Below the pieces are notes generated by a model, which searched no databases, had not been told where the DNA came from, and was given only the letters and a program-made list of their open reading frames with translations. Shown here one piece after another: positions 26,493 to 33,710 of a stretch of DNA of 64,000 nt. Every line of letters begins with the position of its first letter. The first letter of the stretch is position 1. The translations under genes and the position numbers were made by a program. The stretch lies in contig DEAD01000013.1 in the NCBI GenBank assembly GCA_002346645.1, positions 165,260 to 229,259 on the forward strand, read 5' to 3'. Source of the stretch: Dehalococcoidia bacterium UBA2991. GTDB taxonomy: Bacteria; Chloroflexota; Dehalococcoidia; Tepidiformales; Tepidiformaceae.

Positions 26493-28165
26493 TGTCAGCG
26501 ATCACGAATCTCGGGGATGCATACGTCGAGGAACTAGCCGCCCTTCACCCCAATGCTGCTACAAGCTTGGGCATCTCCGGGCATGAGGAAGAACTCACCG
26601 ACTACTCAAGAGATGGTTTCGACCAACGAGATCAGCTCACAAGAAACACGCTAGCAAGGCTCGAGGACCTTCCTTTGGAGGAAAACGGTGACCGCCTTCT
26701 TAGGGAAATCATGCGCGAGGTCCTTACAGTCGACATAGAGCTACATGAGACCGGCGACTACCTTGCCGGACTTAATGTGCTTGCATCACCCTTGCAGGGG
26801 CTACGCAGCACCTTTGACCTAATGCCGACGGAAGGCGAGGCTGACTGGGCTACAATCGCAAGACGTCTAACACGCCTTCCTGAAGCACTGGCAGCTTATC
26901 GAACGACCCTAGAAGCGGGACTAGAAACAGGACGCTCTGCGCCACGTCGACAAGTGGAAGCCTGCTTGAGGCAATGCGAAGCATGGGCCGGAAATGGAGA
27001 CGGGGGTTTCTTCGAGAAGTTCGTAAGCGGGGCAGGCAACGATCTTTCGGAAGGTCTACATCGAGACCTGGGTAAAGCAGCCAGTTCTGCAAGCCAGAGT
27101 TACCGAGCCTTCGGACAATTCTTGCGCGACGTATACCTTCCTCGTGCAAGTGAGCAGGACGCTACTGGCCGGGAACGCTACTCCCTCTACGCTCGCTCTT
27201 GGAACCGCTGCGATCTCGACCTACTAGAGACCTACTCCTGGGGCTGGGACGAAATTGCTCGTATCGATACATCAATGGAGGAGGCAGCGGAGCAGATTGC
27301 ACCAGGAGAGGGTGTTGAGGCGGCAAAGGTTGTCCTCGATACCGATCCAAAACGAGCAATCGAAGGGGTCGAGCCATTCCGACAGTGGATGCAAGAGCTA
27401 CAGGAGCGAACGATTGCGGACCTAAACGGAAAACACTTTGACATTCCAAAGAAGCTGCAACGACTCGAAGCAATGATCGCACCCCCAGGCGGCGCGCTAG
27501 CCATGTACTACACGGGCCCTTCAGAGGACTTCTCTCGACCTGGACGTACCTGGTACCCAACAGGAGGCAAGACGCGCTTCCCACTCTGGGGAGAAGTCTC
27601 CATTGCCTACCACGAGGGCGTTCCTGGTCATCACCTAGAGCGTGGAAATACCAGGCTGCTGGAGCTATCCCGCTTCCAACGACTTCTCGGGGACTGCTCA
27701 GGCTATGTCGAAGGCTGGGCCCTCTACGCCGAAAGACTAATGGGAGAACTTGGCTACCTCGATTCTCCCGACTACCAAATGGGATTGCTCCGCTCTCAGG
27801 CGCTACGCAGCGTGCGCGTCATTATTGATATTGGAATGCACTTAGAGCTTCCCCTTCCAGAGAGCCAGCAATTTCATCCCGGTGAACATTGGACGCCAGA
27901 ACTAGGGGCTGAGTTCGCCAAGACCCGAAGCCATTTCCCTGCTGATTTCATGACAAGCGAAATTGATCGGTACCTGGGGCTACCAGGACAAGCAATCAGC
28001 TATAAAGTTGGGGAGCGAGCCTGGCTGGCGGCCCGGGATTCAGCACGCCAAAGCCTGGGTGACGCCTTCGACCTGACAACGTTCCACCGCCAAACACTCG
28101 CGCTCGGACCCATGGGGTTAGGGCTACTCACACAGGAGAGTGCTCACTTGGGAAATAACTCATGA
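26492..28165 (+). CDS. DUF885 family hydrolase, putative metallopeptidase
   Basis: A 557-residue, largely alpha-helical DUF885 protein. The hallmark is YHEGVPGHHLERGNTRL near residue 375, an HExxxGHH-type motif close to the zinc sites of M3/M32-like peptidases, followed by GDCSGYVEGWALYAERLMGE, which supplies the downstream glutamate. Members are annotated as probable peptidases, without a known substrate. No signal peptide, so it should be cytoplasmic. Start codon overlaps the nitroreductase stop (TAATG), and a small membrane gene overlaps its 3' end. Confidence 0.88.
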   Translation: MSAITNLGDAYVEELAALHPNAATSLGISGHEEELTDYSRDGFDQRDQLTRNTLARLEDLPLEENGDRLLREIMREVLTVDIELHETGDYLAGLNVLASPLQGLRSTFDLMPTEGEADWATIARRLTRLPEALAAYRTTLEAGLETGRSAPRRQVEACLRQCEAWAGNGDGGFFEKFVSGAGNDLSEGLHRDLGKAASSASQSYRAFGQFLRDVYLPRASEQDATGRERYSLYARSWNRCDLDLLETYSWGWDEIARIDTSMEEAAEQIAPGEGVEAAKVVLDTDPKRAIEGVEPFRQWMQELQERTIADLNGKHFDIPKKLQRLEAMIAPPGGALAMYYTGPSEDFSRPGRTWYPTGGKTRFPLWGEVSIAYHEGVPGHHLERGNTRLLELSRFQRLLGDCSGYVEGWALYAERLMGELGYLDSPDYQMGLLRSQALRSVRVIIDIGMHLELPLPESQQFHPGEHWTPELGAEFAKTRSHFPADFMTSEIDRYLGLPGQAISYKVGERAWLAARDSARQSLGDAFDLTTFHRQTLALGPMGLGLLTQESAHLGNNS

Positions 28166-28413
28166 CAGTAAGACGAACAGTCGGTGGCGCACTCATCGTG
28201 GTCCCTTCTCTCCTCTCAGGTGTAGGTATCGCATTCATCCTCGCTGCATTAATTGTGAATCACCGGATCGTGCAGGACGCCTTCATCATCGTAGGAGCAG
28301 TGATGCTCTGGTTTGACTTCTTCGTGACGATGGCCATCATTCGCTACTCCTTGCGCAGCCTCGACCGACGCATCGCAGTGCTGGAATCTAGTCAAAGCGA
28401 CAACGAGAGCTAG
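28162..28413 (+). CDS. Small two-span membrane protein
   Basis: 83 residues: basic N-terminus (MTVRRTVGG), two hydrophobic spans (about 9-31 and 39-61) and a polar C-terminal tail with an amphipathic helix (RSLDRRIAVLESS). Both ends are predicted inside. I know no family. The ATG overlaps the DUF885 stop by 4 bp, so it is translated with the hydrolase and may anchor or assist it. A bulged hairpin at about 28416-28445 follows, between this gene and the convergent dinB-like gene, without a T tract. Confidence 0.7.
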   Translation: MTVRRTVGGALIVVPSLLSGVGIAFILAALIVNHRIVQDAFIIVGAVMLWFDFFVTMAIIRYSLRSLDRRIAVLESSQSDNES

Positions 28414-28448
28414 CCTAGCGCCCAGCCTCTCAAGCAGAGAGGCGCTTG

Positions 28449-28979
28449 CTAGATAGTTAGGCCACCCAGACCGAGGATGCCACGCACGTACTCAATCTCA
28501 CCGGCATGCCGGTATCCATGACTTAGACAAACACCGTTTAGACCCTGCCATAAGGACATCTGGCCCAGTGGCTTGATAGTGACCGTCCGCGTTTCGAATT
28601 CCTCAGAAGACATCTCCGCAAGATAAGCATCGGTTGCCTGCCAAACACGAGGTTGGTACTCACGCCAGCCATCAAGGTCATTGAGTAGCAGCGCCTTTGC
28701 ATCCGTCTCCGACATACCGGTGCCCTGGGATGTTCGGTGCAAACCAAGGCGCTGGTCGTAACCGCCTTGCAGCCAAACCGTTGGCTTAGCCTGAGCAATG
28801 AAGTTGACTATGTTGTCCTCGGTACGAACGTAGTGCCAAAGACTAAAGAAGGGACTTAGCCCCCCCTCATTAGGACGAAAGTTGAGCTGTTCTAATGTCA
28901 TATCCCCAACAGCCTGATCAAGAAGGTTGTGCATGGACGTAAGTCCCGAACGGAGAATCTCAAGTGGGGTAGTACTCAT
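28449..28979 (-). CDS. DinB/YfiT-like four-helix metalloenzyme
   Basis: 176 residues with the three-histidine pattern of the DinB superfamily: one in SLWHYVRTEDN (helix 2) and two in LSHGYRHAGEIEYVRG (helix 4). Such proteins bind Ni or Zn and include thiol-dependent S-transferases (bacillithiol, mycothiol); which thiol is used here is unknown. The YtxJ-like protein encoded 3.4 kb away belongs to a bacillithiol-associated family, which makes a low-molecular-weight thiol role worth considering. Starts at ATG 28979. Confidence 0.82.
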   Translation of the reverse strand: MSTTPLEILRSGLTSMHNLLDQAVGDMTLEQLNFRPNEGGLSPFFSLWHYVRTEDNIVNFIAQAKPTVWLQGGYDQRLGLHRTSQGTGMSETDAKALLLNDLDGWREYQPRVWQATDAYLAEMSSEEFETRTVTIKPLGQMSLWQGLNGVCLSHGYRHAGEIEYVRGILGLGGLTI

Positions 28980-29170
28980 GAAAACCTCTGGGAAGGAGTA
29001 CTAAAATCCTGCCCGTTTGCAGCTCCATAGTCCATAGAAGCCTCCATCTACGTACCTTCACGGATCCCCTCCCTCACTGCCACTTGTAGTAAACAGAAAC
29101 CCAAGCTCTATTCCTTCAACTCCACCCTCGAAGGCACTACAAGGTTGGAACTCCCCTGCCACAGTCCGAA

Positions 29171-29181
29171 CCCTGTAGCAT
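29171..29181 (+). promoter_or_regulatory. CCCTGTAGCAT promoter element before the SnoaL-like gene
   Basis: The 11-mer CCCTGTAGCAT, whose TAGCAT looks like a -10, lies ten bases before the ATG at 29192. The identical 11-mer occurs at 57042-57052 nine bases before the MFS gene. Neither gene has a Shine-Dalgarno site. Confidence 0.45.
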
Positions 29182-29191
29182 TGCCCATCCC

Positions 29192-29623
29192 ATGTCGGAT
29201 GAGTATTCGGCCATACGTCAACTCTGCGAGCGCTACGTCGACGCCATTAACCGTCGGGATTCAGAGGCATGGGTCGAGACATGGGCACCAAACGGAATAT
29301 GGGATTACGGGGTTGAAAACCCACCCAAGGGACGTGAGGGGCTAACCCTGTTTTGGGAACGAGCAATGGCGAACATCACCGGCGTGGTGATCGTCGTGAA
29401 CTCTGGCGTAGTCGACAGCGTGAATGGGAACTCCGCAACCGCTCGCTGGTACCACACCGAGGACGTACAGATCGGCGAAGAAACACGGATGTCGGGAGTA
29501 GCTGTGTACGAGGACAACCTCGTCCGCATCGACGGACAGTGGCGATTTGCCCGCCGCACTCACGACCTCTTGTACAGCGGAAACGACCTGCAAGGGAACT
29601 TCCACCCTTATGTGACCCGATAA
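29192..29623 (+). CDS. SnoaL-like (NTF2-fold) protein, first of a tandem pair
   Basis: 143 residues with the SnoaL/NTF2 cone fold: an N-terminal helix (IRQLCERYVDAINRRD), the EAWVETWAPNGIWDYG strand and C-terminal RIDGQWRFARRTHDLLY. This fold hosts cyclases, isomerases and hydratases as well as non-catalytic subunits, so no reaction is assigned. It is clearly paralogous to the next gene (shared AINR-D-EAW-ETWAP and RIDGQW motifs), indicating a tandem duplication. Confidence 0.85.
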   Translation: MSDEYSAIRQLCERYVDAINRRDSEAWVETWAPNGIWDYGVENPPKGREGLTLFWERAMANITGVVIVVNSGVVDSVNGNSATARWYHTEDVQIGEETRMSGVAVYEDNLVRIDGQWRFARRTHDLLYSGNDLQGNFHPYVTR

Positions 29624-29688
29624 CATCATTGGTAACAGCGGCCCGCTGGCGTTAACCGCACAGGGCAAACAAAACCGGGAGGAATTCA

Positions 29689-30132
29689 ATGGGAAAGCCA
29701 ACAGTTGAGGACTACACCGCCATCCGTATGGTGGCAGAGCGATACATCGATGCCGTCAATCGCTTCGACCCAGAGGCATGGGGCGAGACATGGGCACCAG
29801 ATGGGGAATGGCACGTAGGCGAGGTGCACAAGGGGCGCGACGTAATGGTGCCGCTTTGGACACAGATCATGGGAAGCATCCCCAACGTTTACATGCACGT
29901 CTATTCAGGAGTAATCGATGACGTGACTGGCGACACAGCCAGAGGTCGCTGGTACATGGGCGAATTCCTGAACATGGCTGACGGCTCGCGATCCATGAAT
30001 TCGATCTGCTATGTGGATACCTACACCCGCATCGACGGGCAGTGGTACATCCAGACCCGGGAGTTTCAGGCTCTTTATCGGGGGCCGGCTGATCTCAGCG
30101 GTGACTTCGAAAAGATCGCAGTTCCCGTATAG
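29689..30132 (+). CDS. SnoaL-like (NTF2-fold) protein, second of a tandem pair
   Basis: 147 residues, paralogue of the upstream gene: IRMVAERYIDAVNRFDPEAW, ETWAPDGEWHVG, a central RWYMGEF strand and YTRIDGQWYIQTREFQALY. A GGAGG site lies seven bases before the ATG, unlike the leaderless first copy. Lies 65 bp downstream and is probably co-transcribed. A perfect 9-bp hairpin 32 bp after the stop probably ends the transcript. Confidence 0.85.
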   Translation: MGKPTVEDYTAIRMVAERYIDAVNRFDPEAWGETWAPDGEWHVGEVHKGRDVMVPLWTQIMGSIPNVYMHVYSGVIDDVTGDTARGRWYMGEFLNMADGSRSMNSICYVDTYTRIDGQWYIQTREFQALYRGPADLSGDFEKIAVPV

Positions 30133-30163
30133 GAAACCCCCTCTATGGAATCATAGCCTGAAC

Positions 30164-30191
30164 AATAGATTCGCTGGTTAGTGAATCTATT
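30164..30191 (+). terminator. Hairpin after the SnoaL pair
   Basis: A perfect 9-bp inverted repeat (AATAGATTC at 30164-30172 and GAATCTATT at 30183-30191) with a 10-base loop, followed by a short T-containing stretch (TTAG). The A/T-rich stem and weak T tract make it an unusual but plausible terminator; alternatively it is the first stem of the structured stretch that follows. Confidence 0.5.
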
Positions 30192-30194
30192 TAG

Positions 30195-30320
30195 TAGGCA
30201 TTGTCGCCTAGCGAGGGCTGGTCTTCCGATGAAAGCTTTGCTGGTTATACGGCAAAGCCGGAACAGTGAAACACGAGGCACTTTCATCTCCGAAAGCGCC
30301 GCTGCTTTTTGGCGGCCTGC
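30195..30320 (+). other. Hairpin-rich non-coding stretch before tRNA-Arg
   Basis: After the 30164 hairpin, further perfect small stems follow in line: TAGGC/GCCTA (30195-30210), GCTTTGC/GCAAAGC (30235-30258, 10-base loop), CTTTC/GAAAG (30281-30296) and GCCGC/GCGGC (30298-30316, T-rich loop). An overlapping frame exists but runs antisense through the tRNA and is not credible. The density of stems suggests a structured RNA on either strand, or tRNA-Arg 3' processing and termination signals on the minus strand. I match no known RNA family. Confidence 0.35.
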
Positions 30321-30344
30321 AGAAACATTAATCTGGGATAGCCT

Positions 30345-30419
30345 TGGTACCCCCGAGAGGACTCGAACCTCTGCCTTCGGCTCCGGAGGCCGACACTCTA
30401 TCCGCTGAGCTACGGGGGC
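30345..30419 (-). tRNA. tRNA-Arg (anticodon CCG), CCA encoded
   Basis: On the minus strand the sequence folds into a full cloverleaf: acceptor GCCCCCG pairing with CGGGGGT, a D arm with AGCGGAT, the anticodon stem TCGGC/GCCGA around loop CTCCGGA (anticodon CCG), and a T arm with GTTCGAGTC. The 3' CCA is encoded. A TACGAT -10 candidate lies 14 bases upstream. Confidence 0.95.
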
Positions 30420-30432
30420 CCGGCGATGACCG

Positions 30433-30494
30433 ATCGTAGCGCGTGAAAGGCGCTCCCGCATCACGCTCGACGGGTCGGGAAGGAATGTTACGAT
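30433..30494. promoter_or_regulatory. Divergent TACGAT promoter elements (tRNA-Arg and fmdB)
   Basis: TACGAT occurs on the minus strand at 30433-30438, 14 bases before tRNA-Arg, and on the plus strand at 30489-30494 upstream of fmdB. Both are followed by CRG, so the two -10 elements are near-identical and inverted. No convincing -35 boxes were found. Confidence 0.4.
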
Positions 30495-30536
30495 CAGACA
30501 GCATTCACCGATTCAGCGGTAAAGGAGCTCGTACCC

Positions 30537-30839
30537 ATGCCTCTCTACGAATTTCGCTGCCCCTCGTGCGGGAAGGTGTTCGAGCGCCAGCGACCAGTCG
30601 CGAAAGCTAGTCAAGGTGCTCGCTGCCCAGACGACGGTAAGACCGCTCAACGAATCTTTGGTGCAGCGATCATAGGCGTAGGGGGTGGAGAAGATGCATT
30701 CCCCGACCTTGGCGACCTTGGCGACCTTGGTGGTCTGGGTGGCGGCATGCCGCCAGGCATGGGTGGAGGTATGCCGGGCATGGGTGGCGGCATGCCAGGC
30801 ATGGACGGTCTCGACATGGGTGGGGACTTTGACTTCTAG
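30537..30839 (+). CDS. FmdB-type zinc-ribbon protein with a Gly/Met-rich tail
   Basis: 100 residues. The N-terminal zinc ribbon is the FmdB/CxxC_CxxC_SSSS type: MPLYEFRCPSCGKVFE. The second pair is altered, since after Cys34 (ARCPDDGK) the expected partner cysteine is Asp, so metal binding may be changed or lost. The last 45 residues are a low-complexity GGGMPGM repeat, resembling the flexible GGM tail of chaperonins. FmdB was proposed as a regulator of formamidase genes; no such genes are here. AAAGGAG precedes the ATG by eight bases. Confidence 0.85.
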   Translation: MPLYEFRCPSCGKVFERQRPVAKASQGARCPDDGKTAQRIFGAAIIGVGGGEDAFPDLGDLGDLGGLGGGMPPGMGGGMPGMGGGMPGMDGLDMGGDFDF

Positions 30840-30859
30840 CAGCGTCCCCAGATAACCAT

Positions 30860-31804
30860 CTAGTACGGATCCTGCTGAGAGAAGATGCGCTGGGGATTGT
30901 CCACCATCATCTCGTTTATTTGTGTCTCGGTAACACCGTGCCCGCGCAGTGCAGGAAGAACATCGTTAGTAATGTGCAGGAAATGCCAATTGGGAGCCCA
31001 CGCCTCTGTTGAAGCTCTTGGCATGGTATCCATGAAACAGTTGGTATCGTGAGATAGAACCATCTGCCCCGCATAACCCATATCACAAAGCTTCACGATA
31101 GTCTCAACCCGACCTTCAGTGTTAAGTTTGCGATCGATGCCGAAACGATCCATTCCGATCACACTTCCGCGATCCATAATCCGAGCCAGATAACCTGTGT
31201 CACTACTATCACCTGAGTGGCCGATTACAACTCGGGCAAGATCCACCCCTTCTCTCTCAAAAACATCCTGCTGAGCAAGGCCAGATTCGGTGGAAACATC
31301 GGAGTGGGTACTAATGGGAACACCTGTCCGGCGGTGAGCCCGAGCTCCTGCACGCAGCATCACCTCATTCACCTCATCCACAGTAGGCTGGGTAGCAAGC
31401 TTGATGACCCCTGCACAAACATCACTTTTTTCAATGCCTTCCTGAATGTCACGCACAAAAAGGTCAGCAATCTCATCACTATTCATCTGCCGGAAAAGAT
31501 TGGGGGGCTGCCGCCAAACCCCCGTACACATGACGATGTTCAACTTCACCTGCCGGGCCACTGCTGCAACCATGGCAGCATCACGCCCTAGATCAATGGT
31601 GGTCAAGTCAACTATTGAATCGATGCCTGCATCCTTGAGTTCACTGAAGCGCTCAACTGCATTTGCGATCTCTTTATCGGGATCCCAGAGCTCAGGCCAA
31701 GCTTCAAAAACACCCGGCGAGCGGATAAATACATGTTCGTGCATGAGGGTGGCGCCAAGGTCACTATGGTCGATAGCACCAGCAGCCGTGGGGATGGTGA
31801 CCAT
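30860..31804 (-). CDS. Phosphotriesterase-family metal-dependent hydrolase (lactonase-like)
   Basis: 314-residue amidohydrolase-fold protein. Metal ligands are visible in order: HEHVF (HxH), the bridging lysine in CAGVIKLATQP, His in VPISTHSDV, His in VVIGHSGD, and Asp in LSHDTNCF. This is the complete binuclear site of the phosphotriesterase/lactonase family; native substrates are usually lactones. GGAGG five bases before the ATG sets the start, and TATACT (31839-31844) is its -10. It is divergent from the thioesterase. Confidence 0.9.
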   Translation of the reverse strand: MVTIPTAAGAIDHSDLGATLMHEHVFIRSPGVFEAWPELWDPDKEIANAVERFSELKDAGIDSIVDLTTIDLGRDAAMVAAVARQVKLNIVMCTGVWRQPPNLFRQMNSDEIADLFVRDIQEGIEKSDVCAGVIKLATQPTVDEVNEVMLRAGARAHRRTGVPISTHSDVSTESGLAQQDVFEREGVDLARVVIGHSGDSSDTGYLARIMDRGSVIGMDRFGIDRKLNTEGRVETIVKLCDMGYAGQMVLSHDTNCFMDTMPRASTEAWAPNWHFLHITNDVLPALRGHGVTETQINEMMVDNPQRIFSQQDPY

Positions 31805-31838
31805 ATCTGCCTCCGTGACCGAGTCCCTTATGAGCGGC

Positions 31839-31844
31839 AGTATA
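31839..31844 (-). promoter_or_regulatory. -10 element (TATACT) for the phosphotriesterase-like gene
   Basis: On the minus strand TATACT, five of six to consensus, lies 35 bases before the ATG at 31804, leaving room for a leader with its GGAGG site. The embedded GTATAC palindrome could serve the divergent thioesterase gene too. Confidence 0.45.
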
Positions 31845-31861
31845 CGGACCAGGGGTAAGCG

Positions 31862-32281
31862 ATGGACCCGACCATGGAAAACCTAGTAGCGGCAGATGGG
31901 ATCCCCTACTGGTCAGTGCTTGGCATTGAATTAGTGGACGTCCAAAAGGGCAAAGTAGTGCTCCGATTACCTATGCGCCCAGAGCTCGCTACGCGTCGGC
32001 CTGACCTAATGCACGGAGGGGCCATTGCCTCACTTGTGGACGCTGCTTCAGGCTCGGCGGTGGCAACACTGAGAGATCCCGAAGACACAACCTGGGCAGG
32101 ACATGCAACAACAGACCTTAATGTCTCGTATCTGCGTCCGATCCGAAAAGAGGCGGTGGCGCAGGGCAAAGTACTGCGAGCTGGTCGAACAACCGTCTTT
32201 GTTGCGGTGGAGGTGCATAACGAGACGGGAGATTTAGCAGCGGCAGCACGGATTACCTACGCAATAGCACGGCGTGAATAA
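31862..32281 (+). CDS. PaaI-type hotdog thioesterase
   Basis: 139 residues of the 4HBT/PaaI family: YWSVLGIELVDVQKGKVVLRL, the active-site helix region DLMHGGAIASLVDAASGSA, TTDLNVSYLRPIRKE and AVEVHNETGDLAAAARITY. Hydrolyses acyl-CoA thioesters, probably of aromatic or medium-chain acids as in other PaaI enzymes; the exact acid is unknown. A second ATG at 31874 is possible. Divergent from the phosphotriesterase-like gene. Confidence 0.9.
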   Translation: MDPTMENLVAADGIPYWSVLGIELVDVQKGKVVLRLPMRPELATRRPDLMHGGAIASLVDAASGSAVATLRDPEDTTWAGHATTDLNVSYLRPIRKEAVAQGKVLRAGRTTVFVAVEVHNETGDLAAAARITYAIARRE

Positions 32282-32307
32282 ACACCAACAAACAAACGCC
32301 TGCTATC

Positions 32308-32327
32308 GTGTTAGAGCGCCCTAACAC
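32308..32327. promoter_or_regulatory. Perfect 7-bp palindrome upstream of the YtxJ-like gene
   Basis: GTGTTAG (32308-32314) and CTAACAC (32321-32327) flank a 6-base centre. It lies just downstream of a TATCGT -10-like hexamer (32304-32309) and 20 bp before the ATG at 32347, the position of a repressor operator. The regulator is unknown. Confidence 0.45.
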
Positions 32328-32346
32328 GGGACAAGGACGGTGGCCT

Positions 32347-32679
32347 ATGGGCGCCTTAGATTTTGAGAATCTGACGGAATTAGCAGACCTGGACCACTTG
32401 TTCGAGCGTTCCCGCGAACAAGATGTGGTGCTTTTCCTTCACGACTACTGGTGTCCAATTTCCAGTCGCGCCTACGAGGAAATGGCTCTAGTCGAAGGAG
32501 AGATCGCACTAATCGACGTAGCCACGGGACGTGATCTGACTCAAACCATAGCAACACGCACAGGAGTGAAACACGAATCGCCACAGGTATTGATCCTGCG
32601 CGATGCCCAAGCAAGGTGGGTAGCCTCTCACGGGAGTATTACGCAACAGGCCGTTGGAGAGGCAATGGCTACTCCCTAG
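32347..32679 (+). CDS. YtxJ-like monothiol thioredoxin-fold protein (DUF2847)
   Basis: 110 residues of the YtxJ/DUF2847 family, thioredoxin-fold proteins associated with bacillithiol chemistry. The single active-site cysteine is in FLHDYWCPISSRAYEEM (CxxS, monothiol), and the cis-proline region is TGVKHESPQVLIL. It would reduce or carry thiol adducts on proteins. ATG at 32347 gives the family N-terminus; a GTG at 32308 lies inside the palindrome and is less likely. Whether this organism makes bacillithiol cannot be told from the window. Confidence 0.82.
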   Translation: MGALDFENLTELADLDHLFERSREQDVVLFLHDYWCPISSRAYEEMALVEGEIALIDVATGRDLTQTIATRTGVKHESPQVLILRDAQARWVASHGSITQQAVGEAMATP

Positions 32680-32694
32680 GCCACACCAGCTTCC

Positions 32695-33207
32695 TTAACG
32701 GGACTCTTGCAAACTCTCACTACTGCGATCGAGGGCATCCAAGACCGTACGGATATCGGCCTGCAGCCTCTCGATGACACCAACAGCGTAACGGTCAGCT
32801 TCTTGAAGCTGCTTGGCCGCTGCCTCAGCCGCCTCGCTTAGATGAGCAGCAGCAGTCGCATCTGCATCCGCGATTGTTTGACGCGCACGCGCCTCCGCCT
32901 CCATAAGAATCTCCTGAGCACGACTCTCAGCTTGCTGGACCACTATGGTCTCACTCACCAGCTGCTTACGCCGCTCCTCCGCCTCCTCAATAAGCGCTTG
33001 CCCATGTTCCTTCGCATCACGAAGCAACTGCTCACGCTGCTCCAATATTTGAGCCGCCTGTCGAACATTGTCCGGTACGGCAAGCCGAAGCTGGTCGACC
33101 AAATCGAGAATAACGCGACGCTCTATGACAAGGTTTCCACCTACCGGGAGGCGGCGAGCTTGCACAACCAGAGATTCGAGACTTGCAATCAGTTCGAGGA
33201 GTTCCAT
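32695..33207 (-). CDS. Coiled-coil protein, DivIVA- or ATP-synthase-b-like
   Basis: 170 residues, nearly all alpha-helical, with a long charged coiled coil (about 50-150) rich in Ala, Glu, Gln and Arg (EILMEAEARARQTIADAD). No membrane segment is seen, which argues against a true F0 subunit b; a DivIVA/scaffold-like role is a guess. It lies directly downstream of coaD and rsmD on the minus strand and is probably co-transcribed with them. Confidence 0.75.
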   Translation of the reverse strand: MELLELIASLESLVVQARRLPVGGNLVIERRVILDLVDQLRLAVPDNVRQAAQILEQREQLLRDAKEHGQALIEEAEERRKQLVSETIVVQQAESRAQEILMEAEARARQTIADADATAAAHLSEAAEAAAKQLQEADRYAVGVIERLQADIRTVLDALDRSSESLQESR

Positions 33208-33224
33208 CGAAGTCTCCCCGCGAG

Positions 33225-33710
33225 CTACGCTTCAAGCGCAAGCCGCTCGCGAATAGCGGTGCGCACATGTGAAGGTACCAATCCTTCCACGTCATAGCCG
33301 AGCTGAGAAACCTCCCGCACTCGGCTAGCACTCACGTAGATGTACTCATGGTTGGTCATTAGATAGACGGATTCGATGGAAGGGGCCATCTTCCGGTTCA
33401 TAAGAGCCATGTCAAACTCATACTCAAAGTCGCCACCACCACGAATTCCACGAACAATCGCGACAGCTCCGCGCAACTTTGCAAACTCGACGGTAAGCCC
33501 TTCGAGCTGCTCCACCTCGACATTCGGAAGTTCCTTGACTGCCTCTCGAAAGAGCTCAATACGCTCTTCACAGGTAAACATCGCGCTCTTATCGCGTCCC
33601 GCAATAACCGCCACTATGACGGTATCAAAGAGGCCCGTCATTCGCTTGACAAGATCAAGATGCCCATTGGTGACAGGATCGAACGCACCTGGAAAGATCG
33701 CGGTTCTCAT
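33225..33710 (-). CDS. coaD: Pantetheine-phosphate adenylyltransferase
   Basis: Adenylates 4'-phosphopantetheine in CoA synthesis. 161 residues with the (H/T)xGH nucleotide motif in FPGAFDPVTNGHLDLVKR, the VRGIRGGGDFEYEFDMALMN segment and the ISSS-like YIYVSASRVREV. Starts at ATG 33710 and overlaps the rsmD stop by 4 bp, the widely conserved rsmD-coaD order. Confidence 0.97.
   Translation of the reverse strand: MRTAIFPGAFDPVTNGHLDLVKRMTGLFDTVIVAVIAGRDKSAMFTCEERIELFREAVKELPNVEVEQLEGLTVEFAKLRGAVAIVRGIRGGGDFEYEFDMALMNRKMAPSIESVYLMTNHEYIYVSASRVREVSQLGYDVEGLVPSHVRTAIRERLALEA

Noticed and set aside
28414..28448. Bidirectional terminator between two convergent genes
   Set aside because: The inverted repeat (AGCGCC...GGCGCT) is bulged and lacks T tracts on both sides; kept only as a note.
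30181..30408. 75-aa plus-strand frame
   Set aside because: It runs antisense through most of tRNA-Arg and through the hairpin-rich stretch; no ribosome site or motif.
30694..30830. Short tandem repeat with CRISPR-like look
   Set aside because: The GGCATGGGTGGCGGCATG repeats encode the Gly/Met-rich tail of FmdB; no spacers or cas genes.
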